A DNA stretch of 39,230 bases, taken from the NCBI RefSeq assembly GCF_007988865.1, contig NZ_BJUY01000018.1:1-39230 (forward strand), given 5' to 3'. Positions 1 through 8,576 of this stretch are shown here, in pieces. The position numbers and the translations under genes are program-made. Source of the DNA: Alkalibacterium kapii (GTDB lineage: Bacteria; Bacillota; Bacilli; Lactobacillales; Carnobacteriaceae_A). The notes beneath the pieces were generated by a model, which saw only the letters and a list, made by a program, of their open reading frames with translations, did no database searches and had not been told where the DNA came from. The number at the start of each line of letters is the position of its first letter. The first letter of the stretch is position 1.

Positions 1-33
1 AAATTATTTTGTTTTATTTTTAAGTTTTTAGCC

Positions 34-68
34 AAAAAAAGACCAATGCGTTTTAGACATTGGTCTTT
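34..68 (-). terminator. Rho-independent terminator of the PNPOx-like gene
   Basis: A perfect 11-bp stem (AAAGACCAATG with CATTGGTCTTT, arms 38-48 and 58-68) has a 9-nt loop. Read on the minus strand it is followed by a run of seven T. It lies just after the stop of the 76-519 gene. Confidence 0.88.
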
Positions 69-75
69 CATTCGA

Positions 76-519
76 TTACTGTTCGATATCATCTGCTTTG
101 ATTTCAAAAGTATAGCGGTGCCCCTGGGTCATACTGTGATAAAAGCCATCGCCTTCATACAGTTGAAAAACGCATGCCCCCTGCTGGTCTTCCTTGTCCG
201 GATACACGTGTTTGACATAGGGATTACCTGCAAGCATTTCTTCCAGGCGCTCGCGTCCAACTTCTCGTACTTTTCCTTCGATGCGAATAACTTGAATAAG
301 GTACGTTTCTTCTGTTTTCGCCGTAATAGCCACATAAGGATTCTGCTTGATCTGCTTATAGAAGTCGGTTTTGGGATCAGTCATGAAGAATATCCCTTTT
401 TCGTTTGCGACACCTATATGTATATGACGTGCATGCGGTTTGTTTTCTGCATCCACGCTTGCAAAGATGCCGACTTTGATATCGTCTTTCAATATCCTCA
501 AAATATCATTGACCTTCAT
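76..519 (-). CDS. pyridoxamine 5'-phosphate oxidase-fold family protein
   Basis: A 147-residue single-domain protein resembling the PNPOx-like split-barrel flavin-binding family. Visible signs are the N-terminal DILRILKDD helix, the strand VGIFASVDAENKPHARHIHI, the segment GIFFMTDPKTDFYKQIKQNP and YVAITAKTEE. Members bind FMN, F420 or haem and are often general-stress or redox proteins; the ligand and substrate cannot be read here. The length fits the short stress-type subgroup. The ATG at 519 follows GAGAGGGG with a 7-nt spacer. It is monocistronic, with its own extended -10 promoter and terminator. Confidence 0.8.
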   Translation of the reverse strand: MKVNDILRILKDDIKVGIFASVDAENKPHARHIHIGVANEKGIFFMTDPKTDFYKQIKQNPYVAITAKTEETYLIQVIRIEGKVREVGRERLEEMLAGNPYVKHVYPDKEDQQGACVFQLYEGDGFYHSMTQGHRYTFEIKADDIEQ

Positions 520-562
520 TGTTGTTCCCCTCTCTTTTTATCAACTTTAGCGATTATTGTAC

Positions 563-571
563 ATTATATCA
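563..571 (-). promoter_or_regulatory. extended -10 promoter element of the PNPOx-like gene
   Basis: The minus strand reads TGATATAAT, a consensus -10 with TG extension, about 45 nt upstream of the ATG. No good -35 hexamer is seen at 17 nt, as is common for extended -10 promoters. Confidence 0.55.
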
Positions 572-629
572 CAAAGATAATAGAGATAACCAAAATAAAG
601 GAAAACAATTGATATTTATAAAAAACTAT

Positions 630-1532
630 TTAGAAATTGCCAGTTTTTTGACGTCTTTCTTGGTGAACGATCTCAAATGTTTCTGAAGCCAATTCAATTC
701 GATCGCTTTCTTTTTCAAACTGTTCCAGGATTGCGATTGAAATGCGGTCTTTTACCCCACGGCGTTCACGTGTATCGACAATATATCTTAAACTTAACGT
801 GACAAAGTTATCATCAAAGGCAGCGAATACCTGTGACTTCAAAGATGCATGCTCGATACGATACCGTCGCTTCATTTTATGCCATTCCAATTCTGCTTGC
901 TCATTATAGTCACCAATCGTTTCTTCAGCTATCTGAAGAATGATTTTTTTCGCTAATGGAATATCACTTTCAAAATGAAGGGGGACATGCAGTTCATCCC
1001 ATAAAAATTTAAAATCCGCGTTGTAGTTATAAACAGGTGAATTGAAAATGTAACTATTGGCAACCCGTACGATCCGGCCGGTATACTGGTCACCTTCCAC
1101 CCATTCGCCTAATTCCATAAGTGTTGTTCTTAAAATACCTATATCGACAACGTCTCCTTTTGATCCGCCTAACAGGACACGATCACCTGTTTTGAAAAAA
1201 TCTCCGAACATGATGGCAAACCAGCCCGCGAAACTGACAATGACTTCTCTTAATGCGTAAGTGATACCGGCACCAGCTAAGCCTATAGCGGTCGTAAATC
1301 CTGATAAATCATTTCCAAAGATATAAATAAAAGAAAGCGCAAAAATGACATTACTCATCCATCGGGCAATTTTTTGGGTAACATACCAGTTTTCTGATGA
1401 TTTGTACTGTTTATACAAGCGGTTCATCGTAAAACGGCGGATGATCAGTATAATGATAATGATCAAAGCAAAAAATATGATGTTTGTGAGCAGTGGATTC
1501 GCCTCTGTAAACTGTGTGATCCATTCTTTCAT
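630..1532 (-). CDS. MscS-family mechanosensitive ion channel
   Basis: A 300-residue membrane protein of the small-conductance mechanosensitive channel family, which releases solutes when membrane tension rises after hypo-osmotic shock. Hydrophobic segments lie at about residues 15-32 and 58-75. A pore-lining TM3-like glycine/alanine-rich helix follows at about 80-110 (GLAGAGITYALREVIVSFAG), then the beta domain (FKTGDRVLLGGSKGDVVDIG) and a C-terminal alpha/beta cytoplasmic part. The ATG at 1532 follows AAAGGAG with an 8-nt spacer. There are only a few membrane helices, as in the minimal MscS type. An osmotic channel beside a possible compatible-solute catabolic island is suggestive, but the two are not co-transcribed on any visible evidence. 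Confidence 0.88.
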   Translation of the reverse strand: MKEWITQFTEANPLLTNIIFFALIIIIILIIRRFTMNRLYKQYKSSENWYVTQKIARWMSNVIFALSFIYIFGNDLSGFTTAIGLAGAGITYALREVIVSFAGWFAIMFGDFFKTGDRVLLGGSKGDVVDIGILRTTLMELGEWVEGDQYTGRIVRVANSYIFNSPVYNYNADFKFLWDELHVPLHFESDIPLAKKIILQIAEETIGDYNEQAELEWHKMKRRYRIEHASLKSQVFAAFDDNFVTLSLRYIVDTRERRGVKDRISIAILEQFEKESDRIELASETFEIVHQERRQKTGNF

Positions 1533-1627
1533 GACTTAGGCTCCTTTTATCACAAGTATCGTGAAACGGTATAGTTCAATCATACCAGTTAAAAGAGCTT
1601 ATGTGGATTATTATGCCTTCCAGCTGT

Positions 1628-2755
1628 TCAGATCGTTTCTATTAAGTGGATCAGTTTCATACTTCGTTTGATGGCTCTTGTCAGCAGCTTTGGTCCATTT
1701 TTCATGGCTTCATTTAAGGTCATAGGCGCATCCACGATGGGAATTAGCGCAAACAAATTCTCCTCTTGGATTGCTGTTCGGTCACTGTCTATTTTTCCGG
1801 CAAACAAAATCGTCGGTATACTATATTTTTTTGCTAAACGACTGATACCAACAGGCACTTTCCCACTTAATGACTGATCATCGAACTTTCCTTCTCCAGT
1901 GATCACTAGATCTACCTCTTTAACTATAGCTTCCAGATCTCCTTTTTCTGCTAACAGTGTCAAACCGCTCCAAAATGTACACGGAAAGAATGATAAAACG
2001 GCGAAACCTATTCCACCTGCTGCACCCGCTCCCTTTGTAAAACGTTCGTCCTTTCCAGTCTCATTGGAAACCAGATTCGCATACTGTTTCATATCGCTGT
2101 CATAAGTAGCGAATTCCTGGTTACTTAATCCTTTTTGTTCCCCAAAAACATGGACAGCTCCTTGTTCTCCCAGCAGTGGATTTGTCACATCAGAAGCAAT
2201 CTGCCAGTTTACGTCATGTACACGTTTATCCATGCCGCTTGTATCTATGGAATGAATTTGACTTAACTTTACAGGTAACTTTGACAGCACCTCATTTTTA
2301 TCATTTTTAAATACAACTCCTAAAGCCTGCAGCAAACCACTTCCACCGTCAACGGTCGCACTTCCGCCTAAGCCTAAGATAATCTTTTGAGCTCCTTTAT
2401 CAAGTGCTTGAGTAATCTGCTCGCCTACACCATAACTTGTATGGTTGTCAGGATGCAGTGTCTCTTTATCAGCCTGAATCAGACCGGCTCCTTCCGCGAC
2501 CTCGATCACTGCTGTTTTTTCGCTTTTGATCCAGCCCCATCGCCCAAGGTAAGCTTCACCATTGACACCCGTTATTGACTCAGTAATGATTTCTCCATCT
2601 AAAGCACTGACAAAGGCATCCACCGTTCCTTCGCCTCCATCAGCGATAAGGAAAGACGTCACTTCGTGGTTGGGGAGCGCATTTTTGACACACTGATTTG
2701 CCGTTTCACTCGTCATTGACCCTTTAAATGAATCGATGGCTGCTAATATCTTCAT
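1628..2755 (-). CDS. glxK: glycerate kinase (GlxK/GarK family)
   Basis: About 375 residues, full length for the bacterial glycerate kinase type I family, which phosphorylates D-glycerate to 2-phosphoglycerate (some members make 3-phosphoglycerate) with ATP. Family marks are N-terminal KILAAIDSFKGSMTS, the FLIADGGEGTVDAF motif, LGLGGSATVDGGSG and DLVITGEGKFDDQSLSGK. Two ATG codons in tandem (2758 and 2755) follow AAAGGAG; either is possible. It lies directly downstream of the PTS/GH38/GH4 operon, separated by a terminator and an extended -10 promoter of its own, so it can be expressed separately. In context it would take the glycerate released from a glycosyl-glycerate by the upstream hydrolases. 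Confidence 0.93.
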   Translation of the reverse strand: MKILAAIDSFKGSMTSETANQCVKNALPNHEVTSFLIADGGEGTVDAFVSALDGEIITESITGVNGEAYLGRWGWIKSEKTAVIEVAEGAGLIQADKETLHPDNHTSYGVGEQITQALDKGAQKIILGLGGSATVDGGSGLLQALGVVFKNDKNEVLSKLPVKLSQIHSIDTSGMDKRVHDVNWQIASDVTNPLLGEQGAVHVFGEQKGLSNQEFATYDSDMKQYANLVSNETGKDERFTKGAGAAGGIGFAVLSFFPCTFWSGLTLLAEKGDLEAIVKEVDLVITGEGKFDDQSLSGKVPVGISRLAKKYSIPTILFAGKIDSDRTAIQEENLFALIPIVDAPMTLNEAMKNGPKLLTRAIKRSMKLIHLIETI

Positions 2756-2784
2756 CATTCTCCGTCTCCTTTAACCTTTTTTTC

Positions 2785-2793
2785 AGTATAGCA
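2785..2793 (-). promoter_or_regulatory. extended -10 promoter of the glycerate kinase gene
   Basis: The minus strand reads TGCTATACT (TGn plus TATACT) about 30 nt upstream of the start codon and downstream of the GH4 terminator. The -35 region is poor. Confidence 0.5.
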
Positions 2794-2831
2794 CAGGTCG
2801 ACATTTATAAAACGTCATGATTTTTACAACT

Positions 2832-2870
2832 CGTTTAAAAGAAAGACGCAGCGATACGCGCCGCGTCTTT
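2832..2870 (-). terminator. terminator after the GH38-PTS-GH4 operon
   Basis: An 8-bp stem AAAGACGC/GCGTCTTT (2842-2849 and 2863-2870) holds an inner GCG-ata-CGC hairpin. On the minus strand it is followed by CTTTTAAA. It lies 8 nt after the GH4 stop codon. Confidence 0.75.
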
Positions 2871-2877
2871 GTATATA

Positions 2878-4200
2878 CTATTTCAATTCTGGCCAATATT
2901 CTTTGTTGGCTTCTATCAATGCATCCAAGACTTTCCTTGCTTTTTTTGCATCAACGACTGTACGATTGAGTGTCAAAGCCTGCAACGCTTTGGTATATGA
3001 TCCTTCCATATAAGCTTCTACAGTTAAACGTTCAAATGCATATTGATTTTCAATCAGACCTTTATAAAATGTGCCGATCTTCCCTACTGCATAAGGAGCG
3101 GGACCATTTGCCCCGAGTGAAGCAGCAACTTCTACCATACTGTCGTCCGGCAAGTTCGCTACGATACCATTATTTCTGACCATCACTACAAATGTTTTAC
3201 GCAGGTTATTTGCGATCGAAGCTGCCACTTCCACCATCATATCCCCATGTGCATCGTTATGAACAACTTCAGAATCTTTCGCCGTTCCCTTTTCAACAAT
3301 ACGTCGGCATTCCTGAAATACCTTTTTTTCTCTTCCAATACGCACTTCATCTGTACGAGTCCATTCAGGATCTAATTTTGATAATTTGTACTCCGGGTAA
3401 AGGTAATACTGCAAATACGTATTAGGTAAATAGTCAGGGAAATCAATGAGCATATCTTCAACCATTGCATAGGTTTCAAGCCAGGACTGATCACGCTGTT
3501 CAGCATCTACTGGTCGGAAACCACCGTTTAGCACAATCTTCTTGATCTCAGGCGCTCTGTTTTTCCCTGTTTCATCATAAATCTCAGTAAACCACCCAAA
3601 GTGATTGAGTCCAAAATAAACAGGTTCGAGATTATTTACATCTTTATCGATCAGACTTGCAAATGAGCGTAACAGGTTGACCGGCTGATCACAGATGTTC
3701 AGTATTTTATCTTCTTTCGGGAAGAGCTTGTCTAAAGCTAAGGCAACGATTGCAGCCGGATTTGTGTAGTTTAAAATCCAGGCATCCGGGCTTAAACGAC
3801 GCACATCTTTTACCATTTCTTCCATATCACGAATGGAGCGCAGACCATAGGCGAAGCCGCCTGGTCCACATGTTTCCTGACCGATCACGCCTAAACTCAA
3901 GGGTATTTTTTCATCTTTTTCACGCATTGCGAATCCACCCGTACGCATCTGACAGAAAACGAAATCGACATCTTTATAAGCGACTTCTTTGTCAGTTGTA
4001 TATATGATTTCTACTTCGGGTGCTTCTTCCTTAAATAATATTTTTGCAAATTCGCCAATTACTTCTTGTCTTTTTTCATCGATATCATACAAGACAATCC
4101 GATTAAGAGCGAATTCTTTTAAATGTGTGGTCATAGCTTTTAGAATACCAGGCGTCCATGTGGAACCTCCACCTACTAAAACGATATTATTCTTTTTCAT
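2878..4200 (-). CDS. GH4 family 6-phospho-alpha-glucosidase-like hydrolase
   Basis: A 440-residue member of the NAD- and Mn-dependent GH4 family, which cleaves phosphorylated disaccharides by an oxidation-elimination route. The Rossmann motif GGGSTWTPG is at residues 10-18, NYTNPA at 144-149, the metal-binding C170-D171 in CDQP, and H200 in GLNHFGWF. A CD-x-P motif at this place is typical of phospho-alpha-glucosidases (GlvA, MalH), whereas beta enzymes carry CN-x-P; the alpha assignment rests on that and on the PTS neighbour. The ATG at 4200 follows AAGGAGAAAATA. It lies 24 nt downstream of the EIICB gene, so it is the third gene of the operon. The natural substrate may be maltose-6'-phosphate-like or, given the neighbours, a phospho-glycosyl-glycerate. 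Confidence 0.9.
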   Translation of the reverse strand: MKKNNIVLVGGGSTWTPGILKAMTTHLKEFALNRIVLYDIDEKRQEVIGEFAKILFKEEAPEVEIIYTTDKEVAYKDVDFVFCQMRTGGFAMREKDEKIPLSLGVIGQETCGPGGFAYGLRSIRDMEEMVKDVRRLSPDAWILNYTNPAAIVALALDKLFPKEDKILNICDQPVNLLRSFASLIDKDVNNLEPVYFGLNHFGWFTEIYDETGKNRAPEIKKIVLNGGFRPVDAEQRDQSWLETYAMVEDMLIDFPDYLPNTYLQYYLYPEYKLSKLDPEWTRTDEVRIGREKKVFQECRRIVEKGTAKDSEVVHNDAHGDMMVEVAASIANNLRKTFVVMVRNNGIVANLPDDSMVEVAASLGANGPAPYAVGKIGTFYKGLIENQYAFERLTVEAYMEGSYTKALQALTLNRTVVDAKKARKVLDALIEANKEYWPELK

Positions 4201-4224
4201 TATTTTCTCCTTTTCCTATTATTC

Positions 4225-5841
4225 TTATGAATTTTTATGTTCGTAAATGTAATTGTCGACAATGTTTCTCATTTTGGATATACGACCACCATAAACAACA
4301 TGTATTGTGTTTTCATCCGGTCTTACAATTCCATTGGGTCGAGTACGCTTCAGAAGATTTTCATCGACTAATTGACTGTCTTTCACTTCTACCCTTAATC
4401 GACTAATACAATTATCTACATCCGTAATATTCTGAAGTCCACCTAGACCATTGATAATATTTTCAGCCGTTGATCTATCTGATTCTTTTACACTGACGCT
4501 TTCATCCACTTCTTCCTCATCTTCGAAATCTGTTTCTCGTCTACCAATCGTCATAACATTAAATTTGGAAATAATGAATGTGTACGAGAAGTAATACATG
4601 GCAAAGAATAGTGGTCCTGCTATTAGATAGATATACCATTTCGTTTCCATTCCTTGAAGCATACCGAATACGATCCAGTCAATGATCCCGCCTTGAATGT
4701 TTCCTATAGCTACATTTAATAATGCAGGAACCAAGAAAGCTAAACCTGCAAATATGGCATTGACTACCCACAAAATAGGCGAAATAAAGATAAAGGTAAA
4801 TTCAATTGGCTCTGTGATACCTGTAAGTATCACAGCTGTCACGCCTGCCAGGAAGAATTTCAGTACGCGATCTCTTTTTTCAGGGCGTGCCATTTTGTAC
4901 ATTGCCAGAACTGCAGCAGGCATCCCAAAGACCATGTGTAGAATTTTACCTTGTGCTAAAAATGCAGTTGCGTCAGTTGAAAATTGAAGATTGTTATCTA
5001 ACTGATATAAATAAATTTGTAATGCTCCAACTAAAGATTCTCCATCTATATTCTCAACGCCGCCTAAAGCTGTAAATCTAAATGTCTGGTTGAGGATATG
5101 ATGAAGACCTGTTGGATTGATTATTTTTTCAGTGAAACCGTATAAGAAAACACCGAAAGATCCACTTTCACTGATTAATCCTCCAACAGTAATAATAGCT
5201 TGATTAATGAGTGGCCATACAAAGGCAAGTATGATACCTACAATAGCTAAAATAATTGCTGCTGCAATCGGTACGAATCGTTTCCCACTATAGAAAGTTA
5301 AAGCAGGGTGCAGCTCTGTTTCTCTGAATTTATTATGAAGGAAAACCCCCATTAAACCTGCAATGATCCCTCCAATAACATTCGTGTTGTAAACAAAAAT
5401 CCCTAGTGTGCTGGTAAACAATGAATTCTGCAGGGTTGCATCGACTTGGCTTAGTCCTTCTACATCCATTAAGTGAGCAATCGAGGTAGTTTCTGCTGTA
5501 AATCCTTGAGCTTGAAGCACATAAGTCATTCCAAGCAGCATCGCAATATATCCTACCGCCCCAGCGTATACAGCTACTTCTTTGTCTCTCTTGACCATGC
5601 CTAGTGGTATAGACATAGCAAACAGTAATGGAAGATAGCCGAATGGCAAAGCAGAAAGTTTACGTATGAAACCAAAAATCAGTTGAAGTGTTTCATTACC
5701 CAGAAACGGAGCTACCTCAATTATAGCTGGATTTTGTAAAGCCGCTGCTAGTCCAAGGAAAATAGCCATAAATGACAGTAAACTGATTGGGAAAAGCAAT
5801 GATTTACCGAAACTCTGGAAGTTCTTTTTAAAATTTGTCAT
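4225..5841 (-). CDS. PTS EIICB component, alpha-glucoside (MalX/GlvC-like) type
   Basis: A membrane permease that imports and phosphorylates its sugar. The N-terminal EIIC domain (about residues 1-420) has many membrane segments (LLFPISLLSFMAIFLGLA, FVPIAAAIILAIVGIILAFV) and the sequence ITEPIEFTFIF. The C-terminal EIIB domain has the phosphorylated cysteine in ITDVDNCISRLRVEV at about residue 478. No EIIA domain is present, so a shared glucose-type EIIA must donate phosphate. The start is the ATG at 5841, preceded by AGAGAGG with a 7-nt spacer. The ATG at 5859 overlaps the upstream stop codon and is less likely. It lies between GH38 and GH4. This is a glucose-superfamily permease, not the fructose-type MngA known to import mannosylglycerate. 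Confidence 0.9.
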   Translation of the reverse strand: MTNFKKNFQSFGKSLLFPISLLSFMAIFLGLAAALQNPAIIEVAPFLGNETLQLIFGFIRKLSALPFGYLPLLFAMSIPLGMVKRDKEVAVYAGAVGYIAMLLGMTYVLQAQGFTAETTSIAHLMDVEGLSQVDATLQNSLFTSTLGIFVYNTNVIGGIIAGLMGVFLHNKFRETELHPALTFYSGKRFVPIAAAIILAIVGIILAFVWPLINQAIITVGGLISESGSFGVFLYGFTEKIINPTGLHHILNQTFRFTALGGVENIDGESLVGALQIYLYQLDNNLQFSTDATAFLAQGKILHMVFGMPAAVLAMYKMARPEKRDRVLKFFLAGVTAVILTGITEPIEFTFIFISPILWVVNAIFAGLAFLVPALLNVAIGNIQGGIIDWIVFGMLQGMETKWYIYLIAGPLFFAMYYFSYTFIISKFNVMTIGRRETDFEDEEEVDESVSVKESDRSTAENIINGLGGLQNITDVDNCISRLRVEVKDSQLVDENLLKRTRPNGIVRPDENTIHVVYGGRISKMRNIVDNYIYEHKNS

Positions 5842-5858
5842 TATAAAACCTCTCTTCA

Positions 5859-8420
5859 TTAGTGTAAGATAATAATATTTCCAATTTCTTGAGGAGCAAG
5901 TGTGATTGTCTTGATTTCTTCTAGTCTTTCTTCCATTGCTGTAGCTGTAAAGGCTGTCTCAGGAAGCGCTACCGTAATGTCTTTATAATGTGGATTAAAT
6001 AAACGAATAAAACGCTCTTTTTTATTTGTGAGTCTACTTGATGAAACGACTAATCCATTCAAGTTGAGCGATAAATGGGACTTTGTTTTTTCCACTGTAC
6101 TTCTTGAATTGATATTGAAACGGTTAAACTCTTTTAATTGATAAGCTACGAGCGGTGTCAAATAATCCTTCGCGACATGACTTTCCTCTTCATGGGTATG
6201 AGCTATTTCAAAAGTGAATTCGAAGATAAACGGCTCGTCTAACAGCTGATTATCAGGTGTTTTGATTTCAATTCCTGAAGGCCTACCCGGACGGTTGATT
6301 AGGTCTCTCTGTCCCAAGTGAGAAAAAGTACGGAATAACGTTAAATGTATGGCATCATTTAAAACTTCGTATTCTTTCAAACCATTGGTATATACTGTGA
6401 AAGCAGAATCTTTATCCTTTAAAGTAATGAAGCTTTGTGTTGTTTCGATACTTACAGGTTTCTCAGCCCATTCATCTTCTTTCCATATATTTAACGCTTT
6501 TTCATTATAGACAGGTTTCAACTGGTTACTCATATAGCTATCCACTTTTACCTGATCTGTTGTAACATTTGTTTTAAAAACAGCTCTATAACGATTGTCT
6601 TTAGTTTTGTTCTCGTGATTCAGCGTTACATACACTTTTGGATCACCAGGATATAAACTTAGAGTGACATTAAAATTTACATCGCGTTCAGCTTTTTTCT
6701 TCTCTCTTTGCAGCTGATTTTCAGGTACTCTCATCAGCCAGTCTATAGTCATTTTTTTGTAGTGTTCTTCTTCTACAACGTTAACTGTCATTTCCCCACA
6801 GTTTTCACTATTCAATATCCAGTCATTATAAGGTGGTGAGTAGTCATAGCTGTCTCCGGCATCTCCACTGTTCTCAATTGAGAGAATATTTGTGTAAACA
6901 TCCTGAGTCTTCTTGGATTTATAGCATAATATATTAGAATCTACGAACAGTTTGCCAAATTCATTAGAGATACATTTTTCAGTCGTCGAAGCTGTGATCT
7001 GTTTCGTCTCATCAACCTCTTCATAAGTGAGGTAACGAGCGGATAATCCTTCAATTTCACTGATTGGAAGGACAATTTTAGTTCTATATACCCTTATATC
7101 TTGTAATCGGGCAGCTACTTGTCGATCTATCAGTCCGGCGTCTTCCTGTTCTTGAGTTATTATAGAGTACTCTAACTCTTGATTGTCTTCATCAAATATT
7201 CGAAATCCTCTTGTTCGCGTCAACATTTCCAAATTCACCAACTGATCGACACGTTTTTCAGGAAGCGGATTGACCAGCACAATTGTCTCAGAGCTTTCTT
7301 TATTTCCCAAAGCCATTAATCTTAAATGAAGTTCGATTTGTGTATCGACCATTTCTTTTGCATTTAGTAACCGCTGCTTGATATCCTGGTTGACTTTATC
7401 CGAATTACATCCACCGATACTGTCATGCGCATGAGTTCCAAATAATATTTTTGATACTTTCTCAATAACTCCGTGTGGATAAGCAATGCCAGCTTCTTCA
7501 CCAATCATTGCCAAAGGTTCCAATACGTTATATAAGTTGTTTTCAATTTCTGTATTCAGTAATTTAATATCCATACGAGTCGACCCAATCGTTCGATGGA
7601 TACGGGCATGCTTACTATCGATCAACTCCCCAGTAACTACTTCTAGTTTGTCTTTATTTAAAGCGTCAACATAAGACTCAAAATCACTAAGCATAACCTG
7701 ATCTTCAGGATAAATCTGCTTCATATTTTCCATCACTTGATAGATATTTTTTTGAATAGGCATTTGATCATGTCCATTCATGATAAGTCTTGCACTTGAT
7801 GCTGAGTAATTATCTAATACAGGCATAATTTTATTCATACGTTTTCTTAATTCATCAGGTTCCAGTTCTAGATACTTCGCTCCCTGGTAACCTGTAGCTA
7901 AGTTGACCCCAACCACCTCTGAACCATCGATGCCCTTCCATAAGAAGTCAGATTTTTGAGCCTTCAACTCGCTGAAGCCTCTCCAGAAGAAGGTAGAATC
8001 TATGCCAAATTGTTTATAGATCTGTGGCATCTGGCTTGCATGTCCGAATGTGTCAGGTGCGTACCCGACAAGCATTGGTTCTCCAAATTCTTCAGCACGC
8101 TTGATACCATAATATAAGTTTCTGAAAATAGATTCACCGTGAACTAGAAGCAAGTCTGTTTGTGTATACCAGGGTCCAACTCTTAAACTTCCCTTTTCTA
8201 TCAACTTTTTTAATCTCGGCTTTCCTTCTGGTTCCAATTCCAGATAGTCATCAATCATTACACTTTGCCCATCTAGTATATATATCGTATTTGGATTCTC
8301 CTCAAGAAATGCCATGACTTCCTGCATATGATTTCTTAACAATACCTTAGTTTCATCTTTTGTAAAATACCACTCTCTGTCCCAGTGTGTGTGCATTAAA
8401 ATTCTAATTTCTCTACTCAC
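5859..8420 (-). CDS. GH38 alpha-mannosidase, mannosylglycerate hydrolase (MngB)-like
   Basis: A cytoplasmic retaining alpha-mannosidase of about 853 residues. The zinc site HTHWDREWY is at residues 10-18 (H12, D14). The catalytic nucleophile is probably D123 in GYAPDTFGH, and HDSIGGCNSD is the second metal-site region. A beta-rich C-terminal half follows, as in MngB. MngB cleaves 2-O-(6-phospho-mannosyl)-glycerate to mannose-6-phosphate and glycerate. The start is a GTG at 8420 with GAGGAG 6 nt upstream; an in-frame extension to 8507 exists but crosses the promoter, so it is rejected. It is the first gene of the operon; its TAA overlaps the alternative first ATG of EIICB. Specificity between mannosylglycerate, glucosylglycerate and N-glycan fragments cannot be set from sequence. 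Confidence 0.9.
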   Translation of the reverse strand: MSREIRILMHTHWDREWYFTKDETKVLLRNHMQEVMAFLEENPNTIYILDGQSVMIDDYLELEPEGKPRLKKLIEKGSLRVGPWYTQTDLLLVHGESIFRNLYYGIKRAEEFGEPMLVGYAPDTFGHASQMPQIYKQFGIDSTFFWRGFSELKAQKSDFLWKGIDGSEVVGVNLATGYQGAKYLELEPDELRKRMNKIMPVLDNYSASSARLIMNGHDQMPIQKNIYQVMENMKQIYPEDQVMLSDFESYVDALNKDKLEVVTGELIDSKHARIHRTIGSTRMDIKLLNTEIENNLYNVLEPLAMIGEEAGIAYPHGVIEKVSKILFGTHAHDSIGGCNSDKVNQDIKQRLLNAKEMVDTQIELHLRLMALGNKESSETIVLVNPLPEKRVDQLVNLEMLTRTRGFRIFDEDNQELEYSIITQEQEDAGLIDRQVAARLQDIRVYRTKIVLPISEIEGLSARYLTYEEVDETKQITASTTEKCISNEFGKLFVDSNILCYKSKKTQDVYTNILSIENSGDAGDSYDYSPPYNDWILNSENCGEMTVNVVEEEHYKKMTIDWLMRVPENQLQREKKKAERDVNFNVTLSLYPGDPKVYVTLNHENKTKDNRYRAVFKTNVTTDQVKVDSYMSNQLKPVYNEKALNIWKEDEWAEKPVSIETTQSFITLKDKDSAFTVYTNGLKEYEVLNDAIHLTLFRTFSHLGQRDLINRPGRPSGIEIKTPDNQLLDEPFIFEFTFEIAHTHEEESHVAKDYLTPLVAYQLKEFNRFNINSRSTVEKTKSHLSLNLNGLVVSSSRLTNKKERFIRLFNPHYKDITVALPETAFTATAMEERLEEIKTITLAPQEIGNIIILH

Positions 8421-8454
8421 AGAATTCTCCTCACTAATTATTTGACTTGAACAT

Positions 8455-8460
8455 AGTATA
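8455..8460 (-). promoter_or_regulatory. -10 element of the GH38-PTS-GH4 operon
   Basis: The minus strand reads TATACT about 35 nt upstream of the GTG start. The -35 region is weak, which suits a regulated promoter. It is overlapped by a cre-like sequence. Confidence 0.5.
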
Positions 8461-8469
8461 ACGCTTACA
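8456..8469 (-). promoter_or_regulatory. cre-like CcpA site over the operon promoter
   Basis: The minus strand reads TGTAAGCGTTATAC, matching 13 of 14 positions of the lactococcal/streptococcal cre consensus WGWAARCGYTWWMA. Its position over the -10 would give CcpA repression in the presence of preferred sugars, as expected for a PTS sugar operon. Confidence 0.6.
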
Positions 8470-8492
8470 TTACACGCTGAAATCCAAAGGTG

Positions 8493-8506
8493 TGGATAAT
8501 TATCCA
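8493..8506. promoter_or_regulatory. perfect palindrome, candidate RpiR operator
   Basis: TGGATAATTATCCA is a perfect 14-bp inverted repeat about 25-45 bp upstream of the -10. A second ATCCAAA (8482-8488) sits exactly 20 bp from the ATCCAAA at 8502-8508, so the half-site recurs on the same helix face. It lies between the regulator gene and the operon it probably controls. Confidence 0.45.
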
Positions 8507-8554
8507 AAAAAACAACCGTACGTTTTCGCTAGATGATTTAGACGAAGACGTACG
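8505..8554 (-). terminator. terminator of the RpiR regulator gene
   Basis: A 12-bp stem (8517-8528 with 8543-8554, one G-T wobble) has a 14-nt loop and is followed on the minus strand by GTTG and a run of seven T. The T-run merges with the palindrome at 8493-8506. Confidence 0.8.
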
Positions 8555-8576
8555 ATCGATTATCTTGTTTAAGTTT

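Noticed and set aside
46-612. 188-residue plus-strand open frame opposite the PNPOx-like gene
   Set aside because: It is the reverse-complement shadow of a well-supported gene with its own promoter, ribosome site and terminator.
8420-8507. N-terminal extension of the GH38 gene to 8507
   Set aside because: It would run through the -10, the cre-like site and the palindrome. The GTG at 8420 has a good ribosome site, and the family starts just before HTHWDREWY.
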